In this document: positions 22,201-33,190 of the stretch, piece by piece | Layout of the letters: every line of letters starts with the position of its first letter | Numbering within the stretch: position 1 is the first letter of the stretch | DNA from: Bettongia penicillata ogilbyi | Taxonomy: Eukaryota > Chordata > Mammalia > Diprotodontia > Potoroidae | Reading direction: 5' to 3' | Length of the DNA stretch: 64,000 nucleotides | NCBI GenBank assembly: GCA_023548195.1 | Contig: JAJHZJ010000419.1 | Coordinates: forward strand, 1,479,773-1,543,772 | Position numbers and translations under genes: made by a program | The notes under the pieces: generated by a model | Databases searched by the model: none | The model's input: only the letters and a program-made list of their open reading frames with translations | Told to the model about the DNA's origin: nothing

Positions 22201-22304
22201 GAGGGCATTTATAAGTTTAAACAAAGCTATACCAAAATAAATATAAGGTAATTTGAGAATACTTTCCAAGGCCCATTCTTACTCTAAAAAATCTATGAAA
22301 TACG

Positions 22305-22500
22305 TGGTACGGTAGAAAAGAACCCTGGTTTTGGCATCTGAGAACCTCAGTTCAAATCTTAGCACCGAACTTTGTTACTTGTTTGAATATGGCAATCACT
22401 TAAAGTCTGTGGGTTTCATTTTCCTAAACTGCGGGATGAACTAGATAACTGCGACCCCCACTCCCCAAGAGCCCTCCCCTCTCTAAAACTATGATCTTGC
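22305..22500 (+). mobile_element. CORE-SINE
   Basis: 'gtggtacggtagaaaagaaccctggttttggcatctgagaacctcagttcaaat' head followed by a degraded body and 'ctctctaaaactatgatc'. Confidence 0.65.
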
Positions 22501-22639
22501 CATGCAGACCACATGTTAACCCCTGGAAATGCATCTACAGAGGAGGCTGGAAGACGAGGAACTGCTCACTATACACAAATGAAGTAGATTTGGGTGCCAA
22601 GGAGAAGAGCAAAGTTCACCCGGAGACTGAATATTCTGT

Positions 22640-22800
22640 AACAACTTTAGAAACAAACAAGCGAAACTAACAAGTCTCGGCTTGTTCCTCTTGGCAACAG
22701 TAGCGAACTCTGCAAACCGGGCGCGCTGCAAGCATCGCTGTTGTGCAAGCACAGGTGGGTCTGAACCAGAGAGGAAGCCGCGTACTCGGGCCCCAGGAAA
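22640..22800. promoter_or_regulatory. CpG-containing shoulder of the CpG island
   Basis: Several CpGs (aaccgggcgcgctgc, gaagccgcgtactcggg) in a window otherwise nearly free of CpG. A possible plus-strand splice donor caG|GTGGGT lies near 22753. Confidence 0.4.
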
Positions 22801-22867
22801 ATCCAGTTAGGAGAAGAGGCTTTTTACTTCCACTTTCTCCTTTTAGGAGAGCAGAAGGGAAGAAAGT

Positions 22868-23020
22868 TTGCTTTGGAGTTCAAGGACCTGGGCTCAAATC
22901 TTGATTCTACCAATGACTACCTGGGGGATCTTGGGCAAGTTACTTTACAGGCCTCAGTTTCCTCATCTGCAAAAGGGGATGAGCCCAAAGGTCTGTTCTA
23001 ACCCTAAATTTACGGTTCTC
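22868..23020 (+). mobile_element. CORE-SINE at the edge of the CpG island
   Basis: 'ttcaaggacctgggctcaaatcttgattctacc', 'gggatcttgggcaagttac', 'tcagtttcctcatctgcaaaagggg', 'ggtctgttctaaccctaaa'. It ends about 35 bases before the minus-strand splice donor. Confidence 0.8.
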
Positions 23021-23054
23021 CCTCTTCAACCTCATGGAAGTAGGGTAAACTTAC

Positions 23055-23330
23055 CCAGGGAGAGGATGCTGGTGCCCCAGATGGCTGCAACGCGCTTCCT
23101 CGTACACTGGTCACCGCCTGACCCGGGCGCACCCGGGCCCGAATTTTCTCTGCATTCAGTGCGCATCCCGGCCCTTCTACCATCGCCCTTGGCTGGCTCC
23201 CCTCTCCAGCCGAAAGTTACGATTGCCTGCCCAGCGGTACCAGACCCGGGAACTTCCCCGCGCCTCTCGGTCAAATCTCCCGCGCGACGCGCTCCGCCCC
23301 TAAGCTCAGCCCTTGAGTCTGCTTGGGAGG
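23055..23330 (-). other. Candidate first exon with consensus splice donor
   Basis: The minus strand reads CTCCCTGG|GTAAGTTT with the intron starting at 23054, a full match to the donor consensus from position +1 to +6. The sequence upstream is CpG-rich promoter DNA. An ORF from an ATG at 23274 stays open to the donor (about 73 codons, Gly/Arg/Ala-rich) with no recognisable domain. It may be 5' UTR or an upstream ORF. The left edge is well supported; the right edge is a guess. Confidence 0.4.
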
Positions 23331-23450
23331 GGCCAAAGGGAGCTTCTGCCCAACCAGCGGGCTCGGATACTCCGGCTCCGCCCCATCCCCGCCCTCGGGG
23401 AACGGTCTATTGGCCCAGAGTAGGGGAGATTAAGTGGGCGTGACCCTTGG
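23070..23450 (-). promoter_or_regulatory. CpG island promoter
   Basis: I count about 30 CpG dinucleotides in roughly 350 bases, against almost none elsewhere. On the minus strand the order is an inverted CCAAT (ATTGG at 23409-23413 on plus), two GC boxes (CCGCCCC near 23378-23384 and CCCCGCCC near 23387-23394 on plus), another CCGCCCC at 23294-23300, then CpG-rich sequence and a consensus splice donor at 23054. That order is what a minus-strand promoter would show, with the start site somewhere around 23280-23380. The TATA-less GC-rich type suggests broad expression. Plus-strand or two-way transcription is not excluded. Confidence 0.6.
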
Positions 23451-23634
23451 TTGGAGGTCTTGTAGGAGGAGGCTTAAACTGATGGTGTAGCTCCACTGCC
23501 TCCTTCCTGCTTCTGCAAGGCCCCTAGAACCAGAATCGCAGTATAGAGAAGGAAGGGACTTTAGAAAGGTCGTGGAGCTTTGGAAAAGGTGTGGGATTTG
23601 TCAGCCGGTCAATAAAGCCTTAATAAAAGCCTGG

Positions 23635-23740
23635 GACCGGTCAGGCACTACGCTAAACTTCGGAAATGCAAAGCCAAACTCTCACCATCTTATGGGAGAG
23701 ATAATTGTGTACAACAAAGGTACTCTGGAGGAGCCAGAGA
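23635..23740 (-). mobile_element. L2 3' fragment
   Basis: 'ggcactacgctaaacttcgg', 'aagccaaactctcaccatcttatgggagag' resemble the L2 3' end on the minus strand. Confidence 0.5.
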
Positions 23741-23989
23741 TCTTGGGTTCCTATGCCCCTCAACAGTGTAAGTGGACAGATACCTTTAGGTTTGTAAGAC
23801 AGATTTGAGGACGGTTAGCACAGATTCACTCATGATTTGGTAGAACAGGAAAGACTAAGAAGGGGTTAATAATCTGTAGTTATTCTAGTCTAGTTTTCTC
23901 AGAAGAGGATTGCTGATAACAGCACTACAAACTCCTACAGCATTCCCTAATCACCCTTCCCGCAGGGATCTGTGACAAAGCAAGGCAAC

Positions 23990-24235
23990 TACCCCTAGAT
24001 CTCAATGGGGTCCATGGAGACAGGCACAATTTGTGCTAACCCCAAGTCCCTCAAACCTCAATGGGGGCCATTTGAGGCAAACCCTGGTTCCCCCCAAGCC
24101 TTGATGGGGGTGATCAAGGCATGCACAGCATTCCAGTTTGTACACTCAACCCTAAGGTTTCCCCCAAGCCTCAATGGGGACCAGTTGAGGCACACAAAGC
24201 ATTTGTGCATTCAACCCTAAGGGCTCCCCATTCAC
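23990..24235. repeat. Tandem array of four stem-loop units
   Basis: Four diverged units, each with a G-rich loop in a short inverted repeat. Unit 1 is 24000-24020 (weak). Unit 2 has CCTCAA at 24056-24061 pairing with TTGAGG at 24072-24077. Unit 3 has GCCTTGAT at 24098-24105 pairing with ATCAAGGC at 24113-24120. Unit 4 has GCCTCAA at 24168-24174 pairing with TTGAGGC at 24185-24191. Loops read tgggg plus a few bases. Units 3 and 4 also share 'aagcatttg/cagcattcc...tcaaccctaag' arms with a period of about 70. The stem sequences differ between units yet stay paired. Confidence 0.75.
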
Positions 24236-24239
24236 TGTC

Positions 24240-24550
24240 TAGTGACCGCCTGTTTTATAGGCCAACAGACAAGGAAGGCATATTGCCAGCAATCGCCTCA
24301 CAAGTTTACATCACCCCATCTTTGTATCTCACTGTGCAGCCACAGTGGATGTTTATATTATTTATCATTATATAATGCTGTGCAAGTGTGTCAAAGATGT
24401 TTTGAACCATAACTGTGGGAATTCATATCTAGTATCTGGGAACAGGAGATTGTTATGGTTATGGATCCTAGGAGACTTAACTCTGAGAAATAATAACAAG
24501 AATTCACTTTACACACACTAAAATCCACCTCACCCTAAAATTCACCTTAC
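24240..24550. other. No gene recognised
   Basis: Sequence next to the stem-loop array; no repeat or exon recognised. Confidence 0.4.
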
Positions 24551-24554
24551 ATAC

Positions 24555-25050
24555 AAGGCTTCAGTTCCCTCATCTGTAAAATAAAGGATTTGGTCTAGAT
24601 TATCTCATTGATTCTTTCATGCTCCAATAGTCTACGTGAGGTTAGGAGGAGGAAACTATGTCTTCCAGAAATCAAGTAAGCTGCCCAAGATCCCATAAGC
24701 ACAGCTTCAAAACACAGTTAGGCTGCCAACTCAGGTCTTCTGATCCTAGCAGGTTTCTGGGTATGGCAAGAGAAAAGCCATCAGAAAAGTCAAATTAAAC
24801 ATATACTTTCCTTACAAATTTAGCATCAGCCTCAGAAAGATGACATGATCCTGAATGTATGTTTTATATCGAAAAGCCTTTCAAAGCCACAAGAAGGTTT
24901 TAAAACCTCAGAGTGCTGGAGACTCATCTATAAAGCATTTTGTGCTTTCCCCATAGTTACCTTGCAAAGTAGATCATATAATGAATATGATCCCCATTGT
25001 ACAAATGAGAAAATCAAGGCTCAGAAAGGATCAATGATTTGATTAGGGTC
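24555..25050. mobile_element. CORE-SINE tail (+) and two MIR fragments (-)
   Basis: 24555-24640 is a sense CORE-SINE 3' part ('tcagttccctcatctgtaaaataaagg'). 24645-24760 is a minus MIR ('aagctgcccaagatcccataagc', 'aactcaggtcttctgatcc'). 24920-25050 is another minus MIR ('atgatccccattgtacaaatgagaaaatcaaggc'). Confidence 0.6.
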
Positions 25051-25291
25051 TCTGACTTTCTTTCTTTCCACCATGGCAAAGAAATAAGGCTTTAGACTAC
25101 CTTCTTCTGTCCCTAAAACCAGTATGCCTTCCTGTTTTCAGGTAGCTTTGCCAGATGATGGGCCGTGCCAAAGTGGCTAAAACCACTGTAGACTATCTAG
25201 GAAATGGGTTGTAGGGTTTCACAATTCTTAATGGCCTGCCCCCTGCAGTTTTGTAAATCTTTAGAGATTGGTGAACAGCTCATTATCATAT

Positions 25292-25332
25292 AATACACAC
25301 ACACACACACACACACATACACATACACATTG
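25292..25332. repeat. (CA)n microsatellite
   Basis: About 13 CA units followed by imperfect TACACA. Confidence 0.95.
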
Positions 25333-25649
25333 TGTGACATGTTTCAGACTCAGTGCATGCTGTAGCATGTCCAGAGTAAGACCACGGGAGTTTTAGGTGA
25401 TAAATTTTAACTTGAAAATCGGCAGTATTGATACTTTTTTTATAGGGAAGAAAAGGGCTGGCAGTCAAAAATTGAGTGGATTCACTCAAAGGTAAGGACT
25501 TCAGTAATTTTAGTTATTCTTTGCTCCTCTAGGATGTGTTTACCACATAGTGAAAGAAGAATTGATTTGACTCCACATTATGATATCTCTCTCTGCCCTT
25601 TGACAGGGCAAGCTCCTCCGGTACCTCCCTTCCTTTCATTCTCACTTCA

Positions 25650-25755
25650 AATCTAAGGGACAAGTCATTGACCTTTGAAAACTGGTTTCCTCATTTGCAA
25701 GATAACAAGGCTGAACTGTAAGGTCCCTCCTGGTTCTAAGTCTAAGACTATGTTA
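25650..25755 (+). mobile_element. CORE-SINE 3' part
   Basis: 'ggtttcctcatttgcaagataac', 'aaggtccctcctggttctaag'. Confidence 0.65.
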
Positions 25756-26038
25756 GACATGAAGGGGAACTTAAAAGTCAACTGGTCCAAGACTTGTAAT
25801 CAAATTTACAACACACCCTGTTGTAGTTGACAGTGCTAGGAATATGGGACATATGATGATATAGTATAATATATAACATAGCACAATGTAATTCAATACA
25901 ATATAAATAATCTGGTCCCTGCCATCAAAGACCTTAATAATAATAAAAACAACAATAAATATACTAATTAAAGCTAAACTTCCTTTGCAGACATATTTCA
26001 ATAGGGCCCCACCACAACTTTGTGAGATAAATGCTAAG

Positions 26039-26182
26039 TAAAGCTGCAGAACGAATACAGCTTTAATAACTTAAAACTGCATTAAGGCATATGAAGCACC
26101 CCATACAAGGTAAAGCTATAGAATGAATATGACTTTAATAACTTACAACTGCATTAAGCTGTACAAGGCACCCCATAAGTAA
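26039..26182. repeat. 72-bp tandem duplication
   Basis: Two units start 'taaagct' at 26039 and 26111 and share 'ctttaataactta', 'aactgcattaag' and 'caccccata'. About 80-85% identical by eye. Confidence 0.8.
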
Positions 26183-26334
26183 GAGTAAACAGTAAAAACA
26201 TTAGAGTAGGCTGGATGAAAGATACAGATACAGAGAAACAAATGGGGAGAGTATCCTTTCAAGGCTTGTGTATAAGAATATAGGAGGGAGATGGATGGAA
26301 ACAACTAGTAGTTCCATTTGGCTAAAACATAAAA

Positions 26335-26965
26335 TATATCAATCAAGTATTTAGCAAGTGCCTATCATATCCCAAGCAATGTATGGAGCCTTGGGGATAA
26401 AAAATTTTAAATGACATAACCCTTACATGAAGACCAAGAAATGTAGAATAAGAAAAAGTAGATTGGAACCAGATTGTAGAAGGCCTTACATACCAGGTGG
26501 ATAAGATTGTGTCTTATCCTAGAGGCAATAAATAATAGGAAGCCACTAAACATTTTTGAGTAGGAGGAGGATATGGTCAGACCTTTGCCTCAGGATTATT
26601 ATTTGGGTAGCTTGGTGAAGGATGGATTGGAAAAGGGAGAGATGGGAGCAAGGATACCAATTGTTGGCTATTACTTAATTCAAGCAAGGGATTAGGAGGG
26701 CTAGGTGTTCTTTTGAATGGAGAGAAGGGAAAAGGATGCAACAGTTGTTATGGCAATAAAATTGATACAACTTGGTCTCTGATTGAATTTGTGGGATGAC
26801 AAAAAGGGAACAGGCAGGAATGGCTCCAAGATTAATGAAGCTGGGGTGATGGGGAGGATAGTACTGTACTGAACAGAAATATGAAAGTTTAGAAGAAGGT
26901 CAAGGTTTAGAAAAGGAGGTGATGAATTTGTTTTGATAGAGATTGAGGGAAATAATGGCTCCAGG
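26335..26965 (-). mobile_element. L2 LINE, ORF2 C-terminal part and 3' end
   Basis: Minus-strand L2: 'caagtatttagcaagtgcc' (3' end), 'agattgtagaaggccttacatacc', 'taggaagccactaaacatttttgagtaggagg', 'gatatggtcagacc', 'gatggattggaaaagggagag'. The long minus-strand ORF at 26701-27183 overlaps its left portion and is L2-derived there. Confidence 0.8.
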
Positions 26966-26969
26966 AACA

Positions 26970-28360
26970 TAAGAAGATCAGGTGTCCCTGATTTTGTCTT
27001 TAAGCAGTTTCCCAGGTGACGTTCTTTCTTGTAGTCATGTTGTCTCCCATGCTTTCCTGCCCCAATCTTTACATTCATAATACCTGTTTTCTCTATCAAA
27101 TATCCTAAAATTCCATTGGATCCAAAAAAAATGTACTTCAAGCTACAGTTGTAACTTGGAATTTCTATTTGCCTCTTCAGCACAAAGGAATAATTGACAA
27201 ATTACAGTTCTTCAACTTGGTTGGATGTGCTTTACATCAGAATTTCAAAGCACTTTTAATGCATCAGCATCAAATACGATGTCATTGAATGAATTAAATC
27301 AAATGAATATATAGTCAATATTTTTTCCTCATGCCCACATATTTTTAGCAAAATATTTTAAAAAGCAACAGGACAGGACCTCAGGCTACCTAGGATTTAA
27401 TGGGAAAGTGAGTGTTGAATCATACTACTTAGGAAGATTTCAAAACAAAACAAATAATCTCTAATGTCTTCATGTGGCATCCTGGGTTTTAATCTGTTAC
27501 AGGTGATGAAACTGCACTCTTCCCCTTATGTGGGCTGTGAGCAGGTTCCCAGAAGGGATGACAAATATGTCACATGGGGGAGATTTCTTTAATTTTTGCT
27601 CTCTCATGTAAATTAACTGCATTAATTTAACAAGGGGAAATGGCATTCATTCACATTCAACTCCCCACAATTTGAGCTTTGGATATAGGAAACTACTATT
27701 AGTGGGTTATGTGCAGGTGTTTTGCATTGTATTTACCTAAACAGCCTACCACTTCTTCACATTAAGAGGAACTGTTAAGCATCAGACTATATAACATATA
27801 ATAAAATGCTCTGTAACAGGCACTAGTTCAACACTTTTGTAGTAGAAAGCAAATCCCAAAGGTAGGAACCTCTCAAGTTGTTTGTTTTTGTTCCACATAT
27901 CTGTGAAAATTCACAAGTTACAGAGGCTCTACCAACAGGAAAAGAACTTTACCTCTAGACACTCAGTATAACCCAGCATCAAGACCTACAGTATAAAACT
28001 GCCTTTGTTTTATAGGCAAAGCTATCCTCAGTGTCTCCTGTTTGTCTGTGCGATAGAATCATCATCCTTGAGTTTTCATACTGTCACTTCCATTTTCTTA
28101 TGGAACAAAAAATTTCTATGAATTCATAGCACCATCCCAGTACAAACAGGGATAAGATAAAGGATACCTTCCCCCCTATTAACGTCATCCTAAAAATATT
28201 AGCTCTGACAAGACAGGAGAATGAAACTAAAGTAATAAGCACCAAGAAAAGAAAGTAAAAAATATCCCTATTTGCGGATGCCATGATGATGTACTTAGAA
28301 AACCCCAGAGAATTAGCGAGAAACTAAAGCAATAGCTTCAAAACAATTACAATTAATTAT
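26970..28360. other. No gene recognised
   Basis: AT-rich; no exon or repeat confidently seen. Confidence 0.45.
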
Positions 28361-28364
28361 AGTA

Positions 28365-28610
28365 ATGATAATAATAGACATTTATATGTCAATTTAAAGT
28401 ATGAGAAGCATTTCCATACATATGTTAGTTGAACCTTTGAACAACCCTGTGAGGAGATCTTAGGTTATTTTTATTCCCATTTTTACAAGTGAGAATATTG
28501 AACTTCAAAGAGATTGTGACTTGTTTATTGCTATATAACTAGTATTAGAGATTAGTATTAACTAGTATTCCCAGTTCTTCCTAACCTATATTCTACTCAA
28601 TACCCAAGCT
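28365..28610 (-). mobile_element. MIR
   Basis: 'gaacaaccctgtgaggagatcttagg', 'attcccatttttacaagtgagaa', 'agagattgtgacttg' in minus order. Confidence 0.7.
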
Positions 28611-28755
28611 AATATTTAAAGTAAAGAATTTTTAAAATGTTTTACTAAGAGTGATTATTTAAAACAATTTAAACCAATGGGCTTCAAATATTTTTTATCA
28701 TACGCTCCATCAGCAAAATTTTCAATGACAGATGTTAATATATTTAATTATTTAG

Positions 28756-28784
28756 GATATATATATATATATACACACACACAT
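28756..28784. repeat. (TA)n(CA)n microsatellite
   Basis: Short TA run passing into CA. Confidence 0.9.
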
Positions 28785-28789
28785 TACTC

Positions 28790-29410
28790 CACTAATAAGT
28801 ATATAATACAATTTATATAACATAGAAATTTAAAAGTTTAAGTTAAAGATGAAATAATTATTTAAAAGTTCAAGATGAAATAATTATTTCATTCATTAAT
28901 GACGTGAAAAACGTTTTGTACAACAATATGATCAAGTATTCATTTTTGGAAGTCTTGCTTTAACACTTTGTGATATAGTGATTAGAAAGTCTAGTTTTAA
29001 GTTCAATTTCTTTTAATACTTGGTTCTAATCACCGTCACACTTTAGAGATCCTTCACAAAGAGTGATAGATCTCAATGGATGGCATCATTGGCTGTGGTT
29101 ACTAAATCATGATACTAATTTTTCCATTCCATTTACCATTTATGTAAAAATTTTTGTTGAAATTCGACTAGTAAATGTCCATCTTCTTTTAGGTCAATCA
29201 ATTATTCTTGCAAACTAATTGGAAGGAATTGCATTTTTATAATTTTTAAAAATAGGCTTAAGACTCACTGAAATTCTTCATCTGGAAAAATTCTAAATAA
29301 TTTAGAAAATTCCATTTCCAATTTTTGGGGGGTCTAAGAAATTCCCTCCCACTTCCCCCCATAGGAAACATATTTACATTGTTTTCAGCAAACCAGTGAA
29401 AAGAGAATAA
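28790..29410. other. No gene recognised
   Basis: AT-rich; nothing supported. Confidence 0.45.
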
Positions 29411-29414
29411 GAAT

Positions 29415-29510
29415 CTAGGAGTAGGGAGAAATCAACAATTTCAAATGCTTTGGAGAGGTCAAGAGGGATGAAGATTGAGAAAAATCCCTCAGATTTACCA
29501 ATGAAAAGAA
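29415..29510 (-). mobile_element. L2 fragment
   Basis: 'aacaatttcaaatgctttggagaggtcaagagggatgaagattgagaaaa' matches the reverse complement of an L2 ORF2 segment also seen at about 61270-61320. Confidence 0.75.
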
Positions 29511-29514
29511 ATGG

Positions 29515-29696
29515 AATGTATGTGTATACACATTATATACATATATATGTATTATATACATACTTTATATATGCATATATGTATATGATATATAAATGCA
29601 TATATGTATATATCATATACATATATGTATATGCACAGACATACAGAGATATATGTAAATTCTCTTTATATAAAAAGAAATAGAATGTATGTACAT

Positions 29697-29784
<88 letters not shown>

Positions 29785-29815
29785 ATATAGGTCTGTATCT
29801 ATCAATTTGTACACA
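29515..29815. repeat. Compound microsatellite (TATATG, CA, TA, GA)
   Basis: About 300 bp of low-complexity repeat: TATG/TATA motifs, then CA at 29705-29727, TA to 29746 and GA at 29747-29780. The ORFs here (Y/I/H and S/L repeats) are artefacts. Confidence 0.95.
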
Positions 29816-29834
29816 CACCCACGCACACAGCCTA

Positions 29835-29985
29835 GGAGAGAATTTGTTTTGCCTCACTATATATGTTTATAGCAGGGGAGTTTTGTTTTGTTTTGTTTTG
29901 TTTTTTCTCAGTGAAAGAGGTTAAGTAGGCAGATTTTCCCTGAAAAAAAAATAAAATAAAGTTGAATTTTAAAAATTCACTGGGT
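29835..29985 (+). mobile_element. L1 3' UTR fragment
   Basis: 'gagaatttgttttgcctcacta', a GTTTT repeat and an A-rich end. Confidence 0.55.
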
Positions 29986-30259
29986 TCTGTTCAACATATA
30001 TAAATAGATATGGTATATATCTTCAAGAACTTCATTATTTGCATTAAGCAAAAATAAAAAAGAAAGTAGGAAAAAGGTAGGAAAGTCCCTCCCCCCAAAT
30101 TATGAGTTAGGAAAGGAAACAAGTATCCTATTTTTATGTTTTTCTGCATGTTCCTTTCACTGCTTATTTCAGACAAGAAGAAATCCTAAAGCATCCTAAC
30201 ACCTCACTTGGGTACTTTCCACTTTCCTCCTCAAGCAAAAAGATTAGCCTTTAGCAATA

Positions 30260-30430
30260 TAATAAGAAGAATAATGACAGTAACAGAACTAACAATGCTA
30301 CCACCACTTATATCATGCTTTAAGGTTTGCAAAGCCCTTTCCATATTTTCTCTCATTTTATCCTCATTACAACCCTGTGATATAAGTGCTATTATAATCT
30401 TCATTTTATAAATAAGGAAACTGTAGATAA
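30260..30430 (-). mobile_element. MIR
   Basis: 'ctttaaggtttgcaaagccctttcc', 'ttatcctcattacaaccctgtgatat', 'cattttataaataaggaaactg' in minus order. Confidence 0.8.
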
Positions 30431-30559
30431 AAATGAATAATATATAATGAACCCAATTCTCTGTTTTATAAGGGAGAAAGGATATTTTCATCAATTTACA
30501 AAGTGAAGTGTCCCAGGAATTTATAAAAGGGAAATATCTCCTTAAAGTTTGGGGTACGG

Positions 30560-30940
30560 AGAATGAGCTCTGCTCTTGACATTTTGAGTTTGAAATAGCT
30601 AGGGAACATGTAGGAAAAGATATCCAGCAGCCAGTCAATGGGGCATGTAGGGAGCTCAGGAGAGAGTTAAGGCCTGGATGTATAGAATTGAGATCTTCAT
30701 ACATAAATTCAAAAGACAGAAAAGCCCAGAAAGAGAAGAAAATCTAGAACACCTACTGTAAGAAGGCAGGGGATGAATGATGATCCAGCAAAAGATGTTC
30801 AAAGAAATCGTCAGAGAGGTAGGAGAAGAACCTAGAGACAGAAGAAGAGAAAGTATCCAAAGAGGAGGTGGGTGTGGGATCAACCATGATAGAGAGGTCA
30901 AGTACAAGAAGCCTGAGAAAAGGCCAGAGCTTCTGCTTTG
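30560..30940 (-). mobile_element. L2 fragment
   Basis: 'cttgacattttgagtttgaaat', 'agctcaggagagagttaaggcctgg', 'gatccagcaaaag', 'tatccaaagaggagg' and 'gagaggtcaagtacaag' are L2 ORF2 landmarks on the minus strand. Confidence 0.8.
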
Positions 30941-30944
30941 CTAG

Positions 30945-31595
30945 TATAACCTCTGAAAATCCAGGGTCACTTTTGTCATGATGAAATATTGCAACAGGAC
31001 TTTTCTAAAGGGTAATAATCTCAATGCACCATAAATTCCACAGCGCTAGTTAATTATACAGGCCTAATCTTGCCGAAGGGTTTGCAAAAAGTACAGCATG
31101 CAGTCCAAGGAACACTCCTGGATTTAGAAGGAAAATGAATATTAAATGTACCCTCCCTAGGCAGATTTCATAATCTTTGTGATTAGTATACGCAAGGCTA
31201 ACTAAGACTAGGGAGGCCTTTAAATATCCCAATTCCTGAATTTATAGACTGAAAACTATTAAATTCTGCATATCTTAAACAACTTAGTGAAAAATGAGAA
31301 GGCAGTATAGTCTCTAAAACTTCAAGAGGGGATAATTTCAACAGAATAATCAAGTACTTTTCAAGAAAGAAAATTGGATCCAAGGCAGTAACATAGCATT
31401 TTTAGAAGTTAATGTGCAAAATCAAGAGTTTATTACAATTTTCTACAATGAAAAAAAAATAAGACTTATAGCTTCACAGAAGAGGAATGAGGAGAGTTAA
31501 GAAGAGACAGATATACATGGTACTATCAGGAATATAGTGGTTGTGAAAGGACCAAGAATATTATTAGTGATAAAAAATATAGTAATATTAATAAA
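30945..31595. other. No gene recognised
   Basis: Nothing supported. Confidence 0.45.
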
Positions 31596-31599
31596 AATA

Positions 31600-31815
31600 G
31601 TAACAACAGTAATACTAACTGATGTTCCTATAGGAATTTAAGGTTTGCCAAGAGCTTAACAAGCATTTTCTCATTTGACACAACTAAGGTTACAGGCATT
31701 ATAGTTGCCATTATACAGATGAGGAAAGTAAAGTTCAGGGAGTGTGAGTGACTTGACCAGGTGACATAACTAGCTCACGCCTCACGTTAGATTTGAATTT
31801 GGTATTCCCACACCA
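31600..31815 (-). mobile_element. MIR
   Basis: 'taaggtttgccaagagcttaac', 'cattatacagatgaggaaagtaaag', 'gtgacttgaccaggtgacataactagc' in minus order. Confidence 0.8.
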
Positions 31816-32269
31816 AAGGAATACCAAATATGTACACTTTTTTCTTATACCAGATTGCCCTATGTCATGCATGCAATCTTATGGTGCCAGAATTCTTTGC
31901 TAGAAGATCCTTGTATATCTGGCCTCTTTTGTTTGATTTGTCCTAGGTAGAAAACCAAAAGGGAAAGTACTCACTTGTTATTACATTATGGCCTAATGCA
32001 AGGAACTAAAACATTTGTGCTAACAATGTGTTTGTAAAAGCAGACACAGATTCTGAGACTTTTGAAAGCATCTAAAAGCAGGGTATTTCTACACAGAGAT
32101 GGATATGACAATATATGGAACAAGCAGTTGTCCAGTATCCCCTTGGGGAACTCCAGGGCAGAACCATTCACCAACGGATAAATCAGGTCATTCTACTTTG
32201 GGAAAAGAATGTTTCCTTAACCTTGGACAGTCTTATAAAGCCAACGGATCTCTGCTCAGAATAATGTTT

Positions 32270-32390
32270 TTAAATACATAAAATAAAATACATAAGATTA
32301 TAGAGAAAAGTCATTATGTTGAAATGCAGTTACCAAAATATATTTTTTTAAACCAAGTGCACAGACCCCACTGGTTAACAGCCTTAGAAG
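32270..32390. mobile_element. hAT-like fragment
   Basis: 'aaaataaaatacataagattatagag', 'tcattatgttgaaatgcagttaccaaaatata' matches 15330-15375 and 47240-47300, then 'ctggttaacagcc'. Confidence 0.5.
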
Positions 32391-32419
32391 GAGTCAGAGT
32401 GCCTTGTATTAACTTTTAT

Positions 32420-32860
32420 TTACTGCTTTGGGCATCCTCTTAAGTCTTTTCTTGTTGAGGATAAATATTTCTAGCTGCTTCAACCAATCCTCATGTGTCA
32501 TTGGTTAAAGTCTCTTTCACTATTTTGGTTCTTCTGTGAATGTGCCTCATTGTCAATGTCCTTTGTAAAATGTGATGGTCAGAAGTGAACACAAAACTCT
32601 GGATATAGGTTAATGAGGACAAAATATAGCCAGAATGTATCTGCCTGCCTTGCACTGAATTTTATATGCTTACACAGTCAAATTGGCATGAGGATTTTTT
32701 TGACTGAGGTGTCACACTATCGATAGATAATAAAGTTTAATAAACTTGCAATCCATTAAAATCTTTTGTCATCTGAACTACTGCTTCTTATGTTTTTCCC
32801 AGTTTTGAAATATAAGTGTAAGATTTTACAAGTATCTTTATGTTTAGGGCTAGTCTCACT
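32420..32860 (-). pseudogene. CR1/L3 LINE reverse transcriptase C-terminal fragment
   Basis: The reverse complement fits the end of a CR1/L3-type ORF2: the segment around 32555-32620 corresponds to the LEYCVQFWAPHFRKDIDKLE region and 32495-32540 to RVQRRATKMV, both heavily mutated. The reading is decayed throughout and no catalytic motif is intact. It is an old element, and the only CR1/L3 piece I see in the window. Confidence 0.6.
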
Positions 32861-32919
32861 CAGCCCAGTTCAGTGGTTTGGGCACAGAATTGGAACAAAA
32901 TGAGATACTTGTAGACAGG

Positions 32920-33190
32920 AATGCAATGATAAAAGTTTAACAACTGGTTGTCTGGGGAAAAAAAAAATATGTCTGGCACGCTTTAAAGCTTCATCTGCCT
33001 TGTTAACATTTTCTCCATCATTCTCTTAAGTCTAGACAATCAATAAAACAATAAATCAAGCCCAGATTTGTAGTCTTTTTCCAATTTCTGAGGTGTCAAT
33101 GCTCACACTGAAATTTTAACAACCAGCTCTTGGGAGCCAGTACAAGTCAGCTTCAGTGTTGTCCTGGTTAACAACTCAGCATACTTAATA
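32920..33190 (+). repeat. Unclassified interspersed repeat, copy 1
   Basis: 'gttaacattttctccatcattctcttaagtctagacaatcaa', 'aagcccagatttgtag', 'attttaacaaccagctc' recur in diverged form at 36546-36790 in the same orientation. Confidence 0.6.

Noticed and set aside
22868..23443. 191-codon plus-strand ORF across the CpG island
   Set aside because: It begins in a CORE-SINE, is Pro/Ser/Arg-rich as expected from GC-rich DNA, and runs against the more coherent minus-strand promoter order.
23990..24235. CRISPR-like array of repeated hairpins
   Set aside because: Units are diverged, spacing is uneven, there are no cas-like genes, and the surrounding DNA is vertebrate.
26701..27183. 160-codon minus-strand ORF
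   Set aside because: Its C-terminal half is L2 sequence; the rest has no recognised domain.
29450..29924. Tyr/Ile/His-rich and Ser/Leu-rich ORFs
   Set aside because: Translations of TA, CA and GA microsatellites.
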